Source of the DNA: Nitrospira sp.
GTDB taxonomy: Bacteria; Nitrospirota; Nitrospiria; Nitrospirales; Nitrospiraceae
Length of the DNA stretch: 64,000 nt
Direction: 5' to 3'
NCBI GenBank assembly: GCA_030123605.1
Contig: CP126123.1
Coordinates: forward strand, 1,964,001 to 2,028,000
Part shown: positions 37,562 to 46,798 of the stretch, one piece after another
Position numbering within the stretch: the first letter of the stretch is position 1
How the letters are laid out: each line of letters opens with the position of its first letter
Position numbers and translations under genes: made by a program
The notes under the pieces: generated by a model
The model's database searches: none
What the model was told of the DNA's origin: nothing
The model's input: only the letters and a program-made list of their open reading frames with translations

Positions 37562-38331
37562 GCTCGCATAAGTTTCAGGTACGGATCGTTGCCGTCGGTT
37601 GCTTGATGTTGGTCTGGGGAATGAGCATGAGTGCATGTGCCACGGTTTTTACATGGAAAGAAGAAGTGCTGCTGCATGACGGCAATAAGCTCATTGCTGA
37701 GCGTACTGTTGAACGTGAGGGGCGGCATGAACTAGGGCAGGACCCACCGATCAAAGAGCAGACGCTAAATTTCAAACTGCCCAGTACAAACGAAAGTGTT
37801 ACGTGGAAAGACAACTTTACTAAAGATGTTGGTAGTGCCAACTTTTTGCCGATGTTGCTAGAAGTGCGTGAAAATACGGCTTATTTGGTGGTGCATCCAA
37901 TGGGAAAGTTGTCACACATGAAATGGGGAAGTCCGAACCCACCTTATGTCGTATTTAAGTATCAAAACAAGAGCTGGAGTCGCGTCACTTTACAAGATTT
38001 ACCCGTGGAACTCACATCGCCAAATTTAATCTTTTCCTCACCGGATGATGAAGCCAAGAAAGTAAGACAGCGCATTGTTCCGGCGGAGATTATCAGGCGT
38101 CTTTATGAAGGTTACGCACGTCAAGAATATAGGTCTATCGTTCGCACCCCTCTTGATCATTGGAATCCACGGAGCAGTTCCGAGATGATGATCCGCACAG
38201 AAGATGGTGGTTGGATTGGAATTGGTTGGTTTAGAGATCAACCTTCCTTGGAAGCTTGTTTGAAAAAGTGCTCACGAGAAAAAGTTAGCCCGCAAGATTG
38301 TCCATGTCATGCACTATTTAAGGAGAAATGA
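37558..38331 (+). CDS. array lipoprotein 5 (partner of the intact lipase/RTX gene)
   Basis: 257 aa. Signal peptide with Cys27 (MSAC) and Ala at +2. The core KEEVLLHDG, EGRHELGQ and HMKWGSPNPPYV is more diverged than in paralogues 1-4, and the C-terminus carries a Cys-rich extension (LEACLKKCSREK, CPCH). The gene is visibly AT-richer than its neighbours. It directly precedes the only full-length lipase/RTX gene, so it is the best candidate for its cognate partner. Confidence 0.7.
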   Translation: MSSHKFQVRIVAVGCLMLVWGMSMSACATVFTWKEEVLLHDGNKLIAERTVEREGRHELGQDPPIKEQTLNFKLPSTNESVTWKDNFTKDVGSANFLPMLLEVRENTAYLVVHPMGKLSHMKWGSPNPPYVVFKYQNKSWSRVTLQDLPVELTSPNLIFSSPDDEAKKVRQRIVPAEIIRRLYEGYARQEYRSIVRTPLDHWNPRSSSEMMIRTEDGGWIGIGWFRDQPSLEACLKKCSREKVSPQDCPCHALFKEK

Positions 38332-38333
38332 TT

Positions 38334-41300
38334 ATGGCCACCGAAGTCGAATATGCACTGATGGCGGGCAGGATTTATCAAAGCACGCGCGGCAAGATCA
38401 ACTGGCTTCCCGATCTGCTTTCTTTTGGATGGACAGAACGAGTAGATAAAAGCCAATCCCTGCCAAGCGGTTTTGAGGCAACCTATTTCACCAAAGGCAA
38501 CGAGATTGTTATCTCGTTTGCGGGTACGGGATCAAATGTGGATTGGTGGGCCAATGCCGGTGGGTTCTTCGGGGTGACGACCGAGCAACTTCGGCAAGCG
38601 GCTGATTATTATCTCCAAGTCAAAGCTACCCATCCAGGAGCAATCATTCATCTTACCGGTCATTCCTTGGGCGGTGGGTTGGCTTCATTGATGGCAGTGT
38701 TTTTTGATGAGAGCGCCGTCACCTTTGACCAAGCTCCGTTCCGGAACTCCGCCAGCGTGTCGGTCGCGACGTCCCTGAAAGCGTATTTGCTCAACGAGCG
38801 GGGTTACAGCCAAGCCGCGTTGCAAGAGCTGACGAATTTCATCAGCGCCGCAGCAGGCGGGGGCATTCCCAATAACAACAACGTGGTTGATTTTAGTGTG
38901 CAAGGTGAAATTCTGAGTACAGCCTCTGGTCTCAGGATTGGGACGTCAACCAGTTGGGCCCATGGGGCGCCGGATCTATCGCTGACCACTGACTTGCATT
39001 CTCATGCATTAGTCACGGCTTTCTTGCAGAGTGACAGAACAGCGTCGGGGCAGCAGTCATTGAGCGATGTGACGTTTAAACTGCCGGATGTCGTGCGGAT
39101 GATTTTTGATAGTAATTTGTATGAGTTTTCAACTGGCACGCAAAATACTCAAAACACAAATTTCATCGAGCACCTCCTTCGCCATCAGAACGGCATCGCT
39201 GGTTTAACGGTGGGCGAAACCGTGATTCCAGCCGATGCCATGCTCACCCGCTTCACCAGCGACCTCTGGAAGTTGGCGCAGGACGGCGGGTTGACGATGG
39301 CGGATGATGCCTTTGCCTCAGTCAAACTGGTCAGCCAGACGCTCATCGCCTTTGCGATGCAGATGTATTACGAGAATACGGTGAATGCCACGACGGCGAC
39401 GAAGGAATTATTCACGGGCGTATCGGGTGGGATCCAATTCGACCGTGAAGATGTCTCCAGCTCTCTGACGACGACCAAGGGATACAATCTGTACTTCCAC
39501 AACTACCTGGCCAACTCCTTTTCGCCCGGGGACCGAGATCGGATTGAATCGTTACTGCCGGGATTGCGCGACTGGTACGTGCAGGCGGGACAAAGCGGGA
39601 TGGATGCGACGGATACGCAGAACCGCGGCGCGTTCATGTTGGGTGGCCTCGGCGCTGATTCGTTGACCGGCGGGACCGGCACCGATCTGCTGGTGGGGAA
39701 TACGGGGTTCGATAGCCTCGCAGGTGGGGCTGGGGCCGATACGCTACTGGGCGGCACGGGGTTCGACCGTTACTACTGGGAGACCGGCGACGGGCACGAC
39801 CGGATTGAGGATGCTGATGCGAGCGGTGTGATTGTCGTCAATGGCCAGATGCTTCTGGGCGGCGTGAAGAAATCCGGGCAGACCGATTGGGAAAATTCCG
39901 ATGGGTCTATCCGGTATGAGATGTCGGGCACCGATCTGGTCGTGAAGCTGAACGGTCAGCAGATCCTGACCGTCAACGAGGATTTTCAGAGCGGGCAGTT
40001 CGGCATTGTTCTCCGCGATGCTTCATCTTTGCCACAAGACTCGGGTGTGCCCACCGGTCCGTTCGATCAAATCGATGTCGGCGGTCTTGAAAACAACACA
40101 TATTGGTACTCCGGTCCACAAACGTTCGCGATCTACGGGAATGGAGGCAATGATGAAATACTGCAAATCGGTGTCGACTATGGCAATGTCAGCCCAGACC
40201 TATTGGATGGTGGAAGTGGCGATGACATTTTAGGCGGAATGTTTGGCGGCGATTACTTGATCGGCGGGAGTGGAAATGACTATGCGTGGGTGGAGGATGG
40301 AGACATCTTCTTGGGTGGCGAGGACAATGACCGCGCTATTGCTGACACCCGTATCTCGAACTTTACCGTCACGTCTATTGGTGCTGGGAATCACTATATC
40401 GATGGGGAAGCTGGAAATGACGAACTCCTGGGTGCGTTGGGCGTCGACGTGTTGCTGGGCGGGCAAGGAGACGACATTCTCCGGGGAGAGAACCGTCCGG
40501 AAGGGTGGATTGCAAAACTCACCAACGGTTTTGGCTATAGCGATTATGCGATGGCCGCCTATGTGTCAACGGTAGGAGCGAATGACTACTTGGACGGCGG
40601 CGACGGCAATGATTTGCTCGTGGGCGATGTTGGAGACGATACGCTGCTCGGTGGCGCGGGCAATGACATCCTCCATGGGGAATCCGATTTCGCCGTCTCG
40701 CTTCCTGGAAATGATTGGTTGGACGGCGGAGACGGGGACGACCAATTGTTCGGCGGCTTAGGAGCGGACAGCCTCATCGGGGGCAACGGAAATGATCTGT
40801 TGGCCGGAGACTATGCGAATGAGTCTGGAGCTGATGACATGCTCGATGGTGGGGCCGGCATCGATGAGCTGCAAGGCGGTGGAGGCAACGATCTCCTCAT
40901 CGGGGGCAGCGAAAATGATCGGCTGTTCGGGCAGGACGGAGATGATGATGTGTTGGGCGATGCGGGGGATGATGAACTCCAGGGTGGGATAGGAGAGGAT
41001 GCTCTCTTCGGGGGCATCGGCGCCGATGCTCTGTTCGGTCAAGAAGGCAATGATAGCCTTTTCGGTGAAGACGGGGATGATCTTCTCAATGGCGGTCTTG
41101 GGCACGATGATCTCGATGGCGGGGAAGGCATCGACGACGTTCAGGGACGTGAAGGCGATGACTTCCTCGCCGGGGGAGGCGGGAACGACTTTCTGTACGG
41201 TGATGGCCCTGACCCTACAGTGCTGAATCTTACCGGCGGCAACGATGTGTTGGACGGTGAAGCTGGAGACGACCAACTCTGGGGCGGAGCCGGTCACGAC

Positions 41301-44300
41301 GAGCTATTTGGCGGTGATGGTGCTGACCAGCTCGTCGGTGATGTCGGCAATGATGAACTGTATGGTGAAGCGGGGGACGATTTACTGGTTGGAGATTCAC
41401 CGTTCTTTCCTGATCAAACCGGGACTGACTCGCTCTATGGTGGCGACGGAAACGACGTGTTGCAAGGTGGGGGTGGCAACGATTACCTGGAAGGGGGAAC
41501 CGGCAACGATACCCTTAATGGCGGCAACGGTACCGATATCTATCTATTCCAACTCGGCGACAGGACCGACACCATTGTCGATTCTATCGGACAAGGCAAC
41601 CGTTTAGTTTTTGGAGAGGGGATTGCACCTGAATCGGTGACACTTGGGTTCGATACGGGCGATACGCTGGAAATAAGAGTTGGAAATCCCGGAGATGCCG
41701 TTCGGATCGTGAGTTTCGGCTCCGTGGTTCCAAACGCTTTCCATCCGATAGAAACTTTTGAATTCGCCGACGGAACAATTCTCAGCTACAGCCAACTCGT
41801 CGCGCGTGGGTTTCAGTTGTTTGGAACGGTTTCGGATGACAATCTCGTTGGGACGGAGCTCGCCGATCGCATCGTGGCCGGTGCAGGCAATGATGTTGTT
41901 ATCGGTGGTGATGGCGCAGATACCTTATTAGGAGAAGATGGTGATGACGTGTTGCAGGGTGAAGCAGGCGACGACATTCTAGAAGGTGGGGCCGGGAATG
42001 ATCGGTTATTCGGCAGTGACGGGAGCAATGTGTTGCGCGGAGGGGATGGGAATGATGTTATAGAGTCAACAGGGGTGGGTGATCAGCTTTTCGGCGGAAT
42101 AGGTGATGATGGGTATCATCTACGATCGGGATCGCAGGTCATTGTTGAGGAAGCGAATGCGGGCACGGATACGATTTATCTCACTCCCGCGGGGGCGCTC
42201 ACCTTTTACGCTCCCGATAATGTCGAGAATGTCAGAATCGAGGACGATGTGTTCCTCGATCCGGCGTTACAGGTGAACATGATGGGAAACGTCTTGGACA
42301 ATGTGCTGTCCGGCTCTCATCGGCTGGATGGGCAGGCGGGCAACGACATGCTCATCGGGCTTGGAGACAATACCTTCGTCTTCGGTCGAGGCTATGGGCA
42401 AGATACCGTGCAAACAGGTACGCAATGGTATGCGCATAGCGGTATCGATACCGTCGAGTTTCTGTCGGATATCGCACCGGCCGATCTCGTGGTTGAGAAC
42501 CATGCCAACGATCTGGTCATCAAGGTCAATGGAACCACCGATCAACTGACTATAAAGTCCTATTTCGCCTCGCCGAGCACCACCGTCGATCAGTTTGTGT
42601 TTGCCGGCGGCACCCTGTGGGGGCTTGCCGAAATCGAGAGTCGGGTCCAGGCCTTTGTCGGGAGCGAAGCAGACGATTCTTTCTATGGCACCGTCAATGA
42701 CGACACCATCCAGGGCCTCGGCGGGAACGATCAAATTCGGGCGTCCTCTGGCAATGATATGCTCGACGGCGGGACGGGCAATGATTTCTTGGAGGGCTCC
42801 ATTGGCAATGATCGCTATGTGTTTAGCTTGGGAGACGGACAGGATGTCATCGACGAACAAGGTGATGTCTCCGATGTGGATACGCTGCAACTTGTGAGTG
42901 GAATTACCCCGGCTGATGTCACATTGCGTGCGACGCCTGATTTCGGCAGCGATGCCATCCTGACGATCAATGGGACGACAGATCACGTGACACTGGGCGG
43001 GTTTTTCCTGTTTGACTCGCTGCGCGTGGATCGTATCCAATTCAGCGAGGGGACGATATGGGACTACAGCGCCATGCTCGCGCATACGGAAGGTGTGACG
43101 CTTGTGGGAACGGAAGACGCCGATTTCCTTTATGGGAATATCACCAGCGATACATTATCAGGACTCGGCGACGATGATAATCTCAATGGCGGGGCGGGCA
43201 ACGATATCCTTGACGGGGGCAGTGGTCTCGACACCATGAGCGGCGGGACGGGCAACGACGTATACGTGGTGGATGACCCCGGAGATGTGGTGACGGAGTC
43301 TGCCGGTCAGGGAACAGATACGGTTCAAAGCGCCATCACATATGCCCTGGGCGCGAATCTCGAGCACCTGACATTGACAGGCTCGTCCGCCATTAACGGC
43401 ACGGGCAATGCGCTCAATAACGTGTTGACCGGCAACAGTGCCGTAAACGTGCTGACGGGTGGCGCTGGCAACGATACTTATGTGGTCGGAACGGGTGACA
43501 CGGTGACCGAAGCTTCCGGCCAAGGAATTGACACCGTCCAGAGTTCAGTGACGTGGACGTTAGGGGCGAATCTCGAGAATCTCACGCTGACGGGTACCGC
43601 CGCGATCAACGGGACAGGGAATACGCTGAACAACACCCTTGTGGGCAATAGTGGCGCAAACGTGTTGAGTGGTGGCACGGGAGCCGATGCCATGTCCGGC
43701 GGCGCCGGCGATGATGTCTATGTCAGAGACAATACCGGGGATACAGTAACGGAGAATTCAAACGCAGGCACGGATACGGTCCAAAGTTCGCTCACGTACA
43801 CCTTAGGCGCGAATGTGGAGAATCTGACGCTGACCGGAACAGGAGCTGTCAATGGCACCGGTAATTCGCTGAACAATGTGCTGACAGGCAACAGCGCAAC
43901 GAACAGACTGACCGGTGGAGCAGGAGATGACACCTATGTGATTGCGGCCGGTGACACCGTTGTCGAATCCTCCGGTGGAGGAACTGATACGGTGCAAAGT
44001 TCAGTGGCCTGGACGCTGGGCGCGAACCTTGAGAATCTCACATTGATCGGCACGGCGGCGATCAATGGTACAGGAAATACCTCGAATAACATCTTGGCGG
44101 GGAATGGCGCCAACAATACTCTCTCCGGGCTTGGCGGTAACGATACCTTCCTGTATAGCCGAGGCGGGGGGCAGGACAGGGTGATCGATAACTCGGGGGC
44201 ATCCGATATCCTGGCGTTCGGTGCCACCATTAACCCGTTAGATCTCGTCCTGACTCGTCAGGTGAACGATTTGCGGTTGGCGATTCATGGATCAACGGAC

Positions 44301-44513
44301 TCTGTGACCATTCAGAATTGGTATACAAGCCCGACGACCAATCAGATAGAAGATCTTCAAGCTGGTAACGGTCAGCACCTCTTGAATACGAAGGTCGATC
44401 AGCTGATCCAGGCCATGGCCGCCTTCGGTCAGCAGACCGGGCTGACGTGGGACCAAGCCATCGATCAGCGGCCGCAGGATGTCCAGACCGTTTTGGCGGC
44501 GAATTGGCAGTAA
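38334..44513 (+). CDS. giant lipase/RTX protein, 2059 aa
   Basis: The ATG at 38334 matches the paralogues; 38328 (giving 2061 aa, used for numbering here) overlaps the lipoprotein stop. The lipase-like domain has GHSLGGG (Ser113) and DLH (His224). RTX repeats of the GGxGxD type occur at about 437-492, 590-1080 and 1165-1250, with HCBP-like stretches between. Four tandem repeats of about 65-80 aa (DTVQSS...LGANLENLTL) fill about 1635-1930. The last 50 residues (LLNTKVDQLIQAMAAF) fit a type I secretion signal. A calcium-folded, secreted lipase is inferred; no T1SS genes are in the window. Confidence 0.85.
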   Translation: MATEVEYALMAGRIYQSTRGKINWLPDLLSFGWTERVDKSQSLPSGFEATYFTKGNEIVISFAGTGSNVDWWANAGGFFGVTTEQLRQAADYYLQVKATHPGAIIHLTGHSLGGGLASLMAVFFDESAVTFDQAPFRNSASVSVATSLKAYLLNERGYSQAALQELTNFISAAAGGGIPNNNNVVDFSVQGEILSTASGLRIGTSTSWAHGAPDLSLTTDLHSHALVTAFLQSDRTASGQQSLSDVTFKLPDVVRMIFDSNLYEFSTGTQNTQNTNFIEHLLRHQNGIAGLTVGETVIPADAMLTRFTSDLWKLAQDGGLTMADDAFASVKLVSQTLIAFAMQMYYENTVNATTATKELFTGVSGGIQFDREDVSSSLTTTKGYNLYFHNYLANSFSPGDRDRIESLLPGLRDWYVQAGQSGMDATDTQNRGAFMLGGLGADSLTGGTGTDLLVGNTGFDSLAGGAGADTLLGGTGFDRYYWETGDGHDRIEDADASGVIVVNGQMLLGGVKKSGQTDWENSDGSIRYEMSGTDLVVKLNGQQILTVNEDFQSGQFGIVLRDASSLPQDSGVPTGPFDQIDVGGLENNTYWYSGPQTFAIYGNGGNDEILQIGVDYGNVSPDLLDGGSGDDILGGMFGGDYLIGGSGNDYAWVEDGDIFLGGEDNDRAIADTRISNFTVTSIGAGNHYIDGEAGNDELLGALGVDVLLGGQGDDILRGENRPEGWIAKLTNGFGYSDYAMAAYVSTVGANDYLDGGDGNDLLVGDVGDDTLLGGAGNDILHGESDFAVSLPGNDWLDGGDGDDQLFGGLGADSLIGGNGNDLLAGDYANESGADDMLDGGAGIDELQGGGGNDLLIGGSENDRLFGQDGDDDVLGDAGDDELQGGIGEDALFGGIGADALFGQEGNDSLFGEDGDDLLNGGLGHDDLDGGEGIDDVQGREGDDFLAGGGGNDFLYGDGPDPTVLNLTGGNDVLDGEAGDDQLWGGAGHDELFGGDGADQLVGDVGNDELYGEAGDDLLVGDSPFFPDQTGTDSLYGGDGNDVLQGGGGNDYLEGGTGNDTLNGGNGTDIYLFQLGDRTDTIVDSIGQGNRLVFGEGIAPESVTLGFDTGDTLEIRVGNPGDAVRIVSFGSVVPNAFHPIETFEFADGTILSYSQLVARGFQLFGTVSDDNLVGTELADRIVAGAGNDVVIGGDGADTLLGEDGDDVLQGEAGDDILEGGAGNDRLFGSDGSNVLRGGDGNDVIESTGVGDQLFGGIGDDGYHLRSGSQVIVEEANAGTDTIYLTPAGALTFYAPDNVENVRIEDDVFLDPALQVNMMGNVLDNVLSGSHRLDGQAGNDMLIGLGDNTFVFGRGYGQDTVQTGTQWYAHSGIDTVEFLSDIAPADLVVENHANDLVIKVNGTTDQLTIKSYFASPSTTVDQFVFAGGTLWGLAEIESRVQAFVGSEADDSFYGTVNDDTIQGLGGNDQIRASSGNDMLDGGTGNDFLEGSIGNDRYVFSLGDGQDVIDEQGDVSDVDTLQLVSGITPADVTLRATPDFGSDAILTINGTTDHVTLGGFFLFDSLRVDRIQFSEGTIWDYSAMLAHTEGVTLVGTEDADFLYGNITSDTLSGLGDDDNLNGGAGNDILDGGSGLDTMSGGTGNDVYVVDDPGDVVTESAGQGTDTVQSAITYALGANLEHLTLTGSSAINGTGNALNNVLTGNSAVNVLTGGAGNDTYVVGTGDTVTEASGQGIDTVQSSVTWTLGANLENLTLTGTAAINGTGNTLNNTLVGNSGANVLSGGTGADAMSGGAGDDVYVRDNTGDTVTENSNAGTDTVQSSLTYTLGANVENLTLTGTGAVNGTGNSLNNVLTGNSATNRLTGGAGDDTYVIAAGDTVVESSGGGTDTVQSSVAWTLGANLENLTLIGTAAINGTGNTSNNILAGNGANNTLSGLGGNDTFLYSRGGGQDRVIDNSGASDILAFGATINPLDLVLTRQVNDLRLAIHGSTDSVTIQNWYTSPTTNQIEDLQAGNGQHLLNTKVDQLIQAMAAFGQQTGLTWDQAIDQRPQDVQTVLAANWQ
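43260..44110 (+). repeat. four tandem coding repeats in the RTX protein
   Basis: Within the C-terminal part, about 65-80 codons recur four times with the core TDTVQSSxTxTLGANLENLTLTG followed by AINGTGN and a short RTX stretch. Copies differ by scattered substitutions, so the duplication is not recent. It is part of the protein, not a separate element. Confidence 0.85.
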
Positions 44514-44528
44514 CACGTGTCGAGAGGC

Positions 44529-44927
44529 CTATTCGGCGCAGGCACAACCTTCAAGGGACCGCGTCGCGATATAGGTCAGGTTGTTCGTATAGCGGGTGAA
44601 GCCCTTCCGCCGACCGTACAGCCGCAGCAGACATTCATCGCGTGTACGTTCGACGAAAAAACTGTAGTCGGCGCCGGAAGGCGACGAGACTCCGAAGGGT
44701 CGCGGACCCAGCGCACCGGTCGCCAAGACCATCGTCGTGTTCACTGAAAGGCGGTTCGCGATCTCAGGGTTCTCTCCCTCGTCGAGAAGGATGGCGGTGA
44801 GCTGGTCGCGGACGGTGTGGTGACAGTGCTCATCGGTCAACGTCGTGACTTGAGCCACTTTGGTGCAACCTTCCAGCACCCAGACTACCAACGCCGCCAA
44901 CCCAATGCGCGACAGCAACCTGACCAT
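44529..44927 (-). CDS. small lipoprotein, unknown function
   Basis: 132 aa from the ATG at 44927, with GGAGGG upstream. The signal peptide ends in a lipobox (VLEGC, Cys near residue 21). The mature part has several cysteines (DEHCHHTV, RDECLLRL, EGCACAE) that could form disulfides. It does not resemble the array lipoproteins. It lies convergent to and 15 bp after the giant RTX gene. No family is recognised. Confidence 0.65.
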   Translation of the reverse strand: MVRLLSRIGLAALVVWVLEGCTKVAQVTTLTDEHCHHTVRDQLTAILLDEGENPEIANRLSVNTTMVLATGALGPRPFGVSSPSGADYSFFVERTRDECLLRLYGRRKGFTRYTNNLTYIATRSLEGCACAE

Positions 44928-45086
44928 GGCCCCCTCCATGCCCCAGCGCCTCCCCGGAACCCGTTCGACCGAAAGGTCGCACGGGCCGCGACCCTAGCCG
45001 GAATGCCAAGGGAAAGTCAATTCTCCGGTGTCTCTTGAGCAGGATGGGAGAACGGAGCGCTGCACGAATACAACCTTCCATCCGAA

Positions 45087-45476
45087 TCAACGGGCCCTCA
45101 ACCCCGATTGCGGTTGGACCATCGGCTGAATGGGCTGAATCGCATGCGCCGGATCACGCCGGTTGAGAAAATCCCGGGCGCCGTCGATCGGGGGCATGAG
45201 CGGTTCGGCAATCGGCTCCATCGGAACTTGGTGCTGAAACGTGTGGCTCCTCGACACATCGGGCAAGCTGGTAAAGGATTCTTCTTTTGCCTCTGGGCTA
45301 GCGAAGCTTCGGATAGCATCGCTCGCCGGGGGACTCCCCTTCAGGTTTTCACACCTCGTATGGGTGTATGAGAGACCGGTGCAGGCACTGAGTTGGGCCT
45401 GCGCCGCAATGCCTCCAAGACCGAGACATAGCCCCATTCCAATCAATACCGCAAGGGGTGCAATCAAAACATTCAC
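45087..45476 (-). CDS. secreted hypothetical protein
   Basis: 129 aa if translation starts at the GTG at 45476. The N-terminus (VLIAPLAVLIGMGLCLGLGGIAAQAQ) is a Sec signal peptide with probable cleavage after AQA. The rest is proline-rich and low in complexity, with two Cys near the mature start (SACTGLSYTHTRC). No family is recognised and the start is uncertain. Confidence 0.5.
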   Translation of the reverse strand: MNVLIAPLAVLIGMGLCLGLGGIAAQAQLSACTGLSYTHTRCENLKGSPPASDAIRSFASPEAKEESFTSLPDVSRSHTFQHQVPMEPIAEPLMPPIDGARDFLNRRDPAHAIQPIQPMVQPQSGLRAR

Positions 45477-45526
45477 ACGCTTCTCTCTTTCCCAAGGGAG
45501 CCGACACCGCAATGCGCTGTTTGTCT

Positions 45527-46798
45527 TTACTGCGGCTTGTACTGAGTTCTCCAGTCCAAAAGCGGCCGTATGACACCGACCCATCGGCCGCTGAAGTCGC
45601 CTCGCGCACCGTCTCCCGGTTCGCTTTCAACGACTCGAAAACCAACCACTTGCGGGACATAAGCATGCAGACGAAAGGGATCCTCGGTCATGATGACCAC
45701 TGTGATTGTTATGACTCCTTCGGTAAGCAGGTTGCCCGGAATCCGGGCCGTACAGGTATATCTCCCCATGGGGCGAGCCTTTCGTCGCCAAGCCGGATCA
45801 CGATCATGGACCGTGCAAATTACGACATCTTCGTCGTTGTGTAGGTTGAACACCGGCACGAGGACATGGCCCGGTTTGATGATATCGAATTCAATCTCCA
45901 TGTCGATCGGTCGACGAATGTCGAATCTATCCGTGACGACGCCGGATTCAGTCTGAATGCGTACGGCGCGCAGGCGTACGATCTCGTTGCCGGGTGCCTG
46001 CGCCGGGTCCGGCCACTCCGCACAGGCCCGAATATGACCGGAGTGCAGGTACTGGTTCACCACGTCGTGGGCCATGCCCTCCTGCACCACTTCCCCCTTG
46101 TGCAACAGCATCGCCCGTTTACATAATCGGGTAATGGCCTGCATGTCGTGCGACACCAGGATCACCGTCCGCCCATGCTGCCCCACATCCTCCATCTTCC
46201 CCATACACTTCTTCTGGAACCGCACGTCCCCCACCGCCAGCACCTCGTCCACAATCAGGATATCCGGATCCATATGCGCGAGGACCGAAAACCCCAGGCG
46301 AACATACATGCCACTGGAGTAATGTTTCACCGGCGTATCGATAAACTGCTCCACTTCGGCAAAGGCCACGATCTCGTCGAACTTCCGGGTAATTTCCTGG
46401 CGGGGCATGCCCAGAATGGCCCCGCTCATGTAGACGTTGTCCCGCCCGGTCAATTCCGGATGGAAGCCCGTCCCCACTTCCAGCAAGCCGCAGAAGCGTC
46501 CCGTGAGGACCGCGCGCCCCCGCGTGGGTTCGGTCACCCGCGAGAGGATCTTCAGCAGGGTGCTCTTGCCCGACCCATTGGTGCCGATCACCCCGAACAC
46601 TTCCCCCTGCTTGATCTCAAACGACACGTCGCGTAGCGCCCAGAGGCTCTCTGCGGCCCGGGGAACGACCGGCTGCGGCCGCCAGAGCCGGCGCAGCCCC
46701 CGCGCCAGCGCACCGGCCAGGGAGGCCTCCGCAGCCTGGGTCGCCCCCAGGCGATACTGCTTCGACAACTGCTCGACGCGGACCGCCGTGTCTCCCAT
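45527..46798 (-). CDS. wzt: Wzt-type polysaccharide ABC exporter ATPase with C-terminal domain (pair 1)
   Basis: 423 aa. The ATPase part has Walker A GTNGSGKST, signature YSSGMYVRLGFS and Walker B ILIVDE, as in Wzt/TagH-type exporters. Residues of about 250-420 form a beta-rich C-terminal domain typical of Wzt proteins that recognise a modified glycan end. The permease gene upstream ends directly at this start codon. It would power export of an undecaprenyl-linked polysaccharide across the inner membrane. A second Wzt lies at 58828. Confidence 0.92.
   Translation of the reverse strand: MGDTAVRVEQLSKQYRLGATQAAEASLAGALARGLRRLWRPQPVVPRAAESLWALRDVSFEIKQGEVFGVIGTNGSGKSTLLKILSRVTEPTRGRAVLTGRFCGLLEVGTGFHPELTGRDNVYMSGAILGMPRQEITRKFDEIVAFAEVEQFIDTPVKHYSSGMYVRLGFSVLAHMDPDILIVDEVLAVGDVRFQKKCMGKMEDVGQHGRTVILVSHDMQAITRLCKRAMLLHKGEVVQEGMAHDVVNQYLHSGHIRACAEWPDPAQAPGNEIVRLRAVRIQTESGVVTDRFDIRRPIDMEIEFDIIKPGHVLVPVFNLHNDEDVVICTVHDRDPAWRRKARPMGRYTCTARIPGNLLTEGVITITVVIMTEDPFRLHAYVPQVVGFRVVESEPGDGARGDFSGRWVGVIRPLLDWRTQYKPQ

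Noticed and set aside
40090-41560. Possible CRISPR-like or satellite repeats
   Set aside because: The repetition is the coding of GGxGxD RTX motifs with variable spacing; there are no constant repeats with unique spacers.
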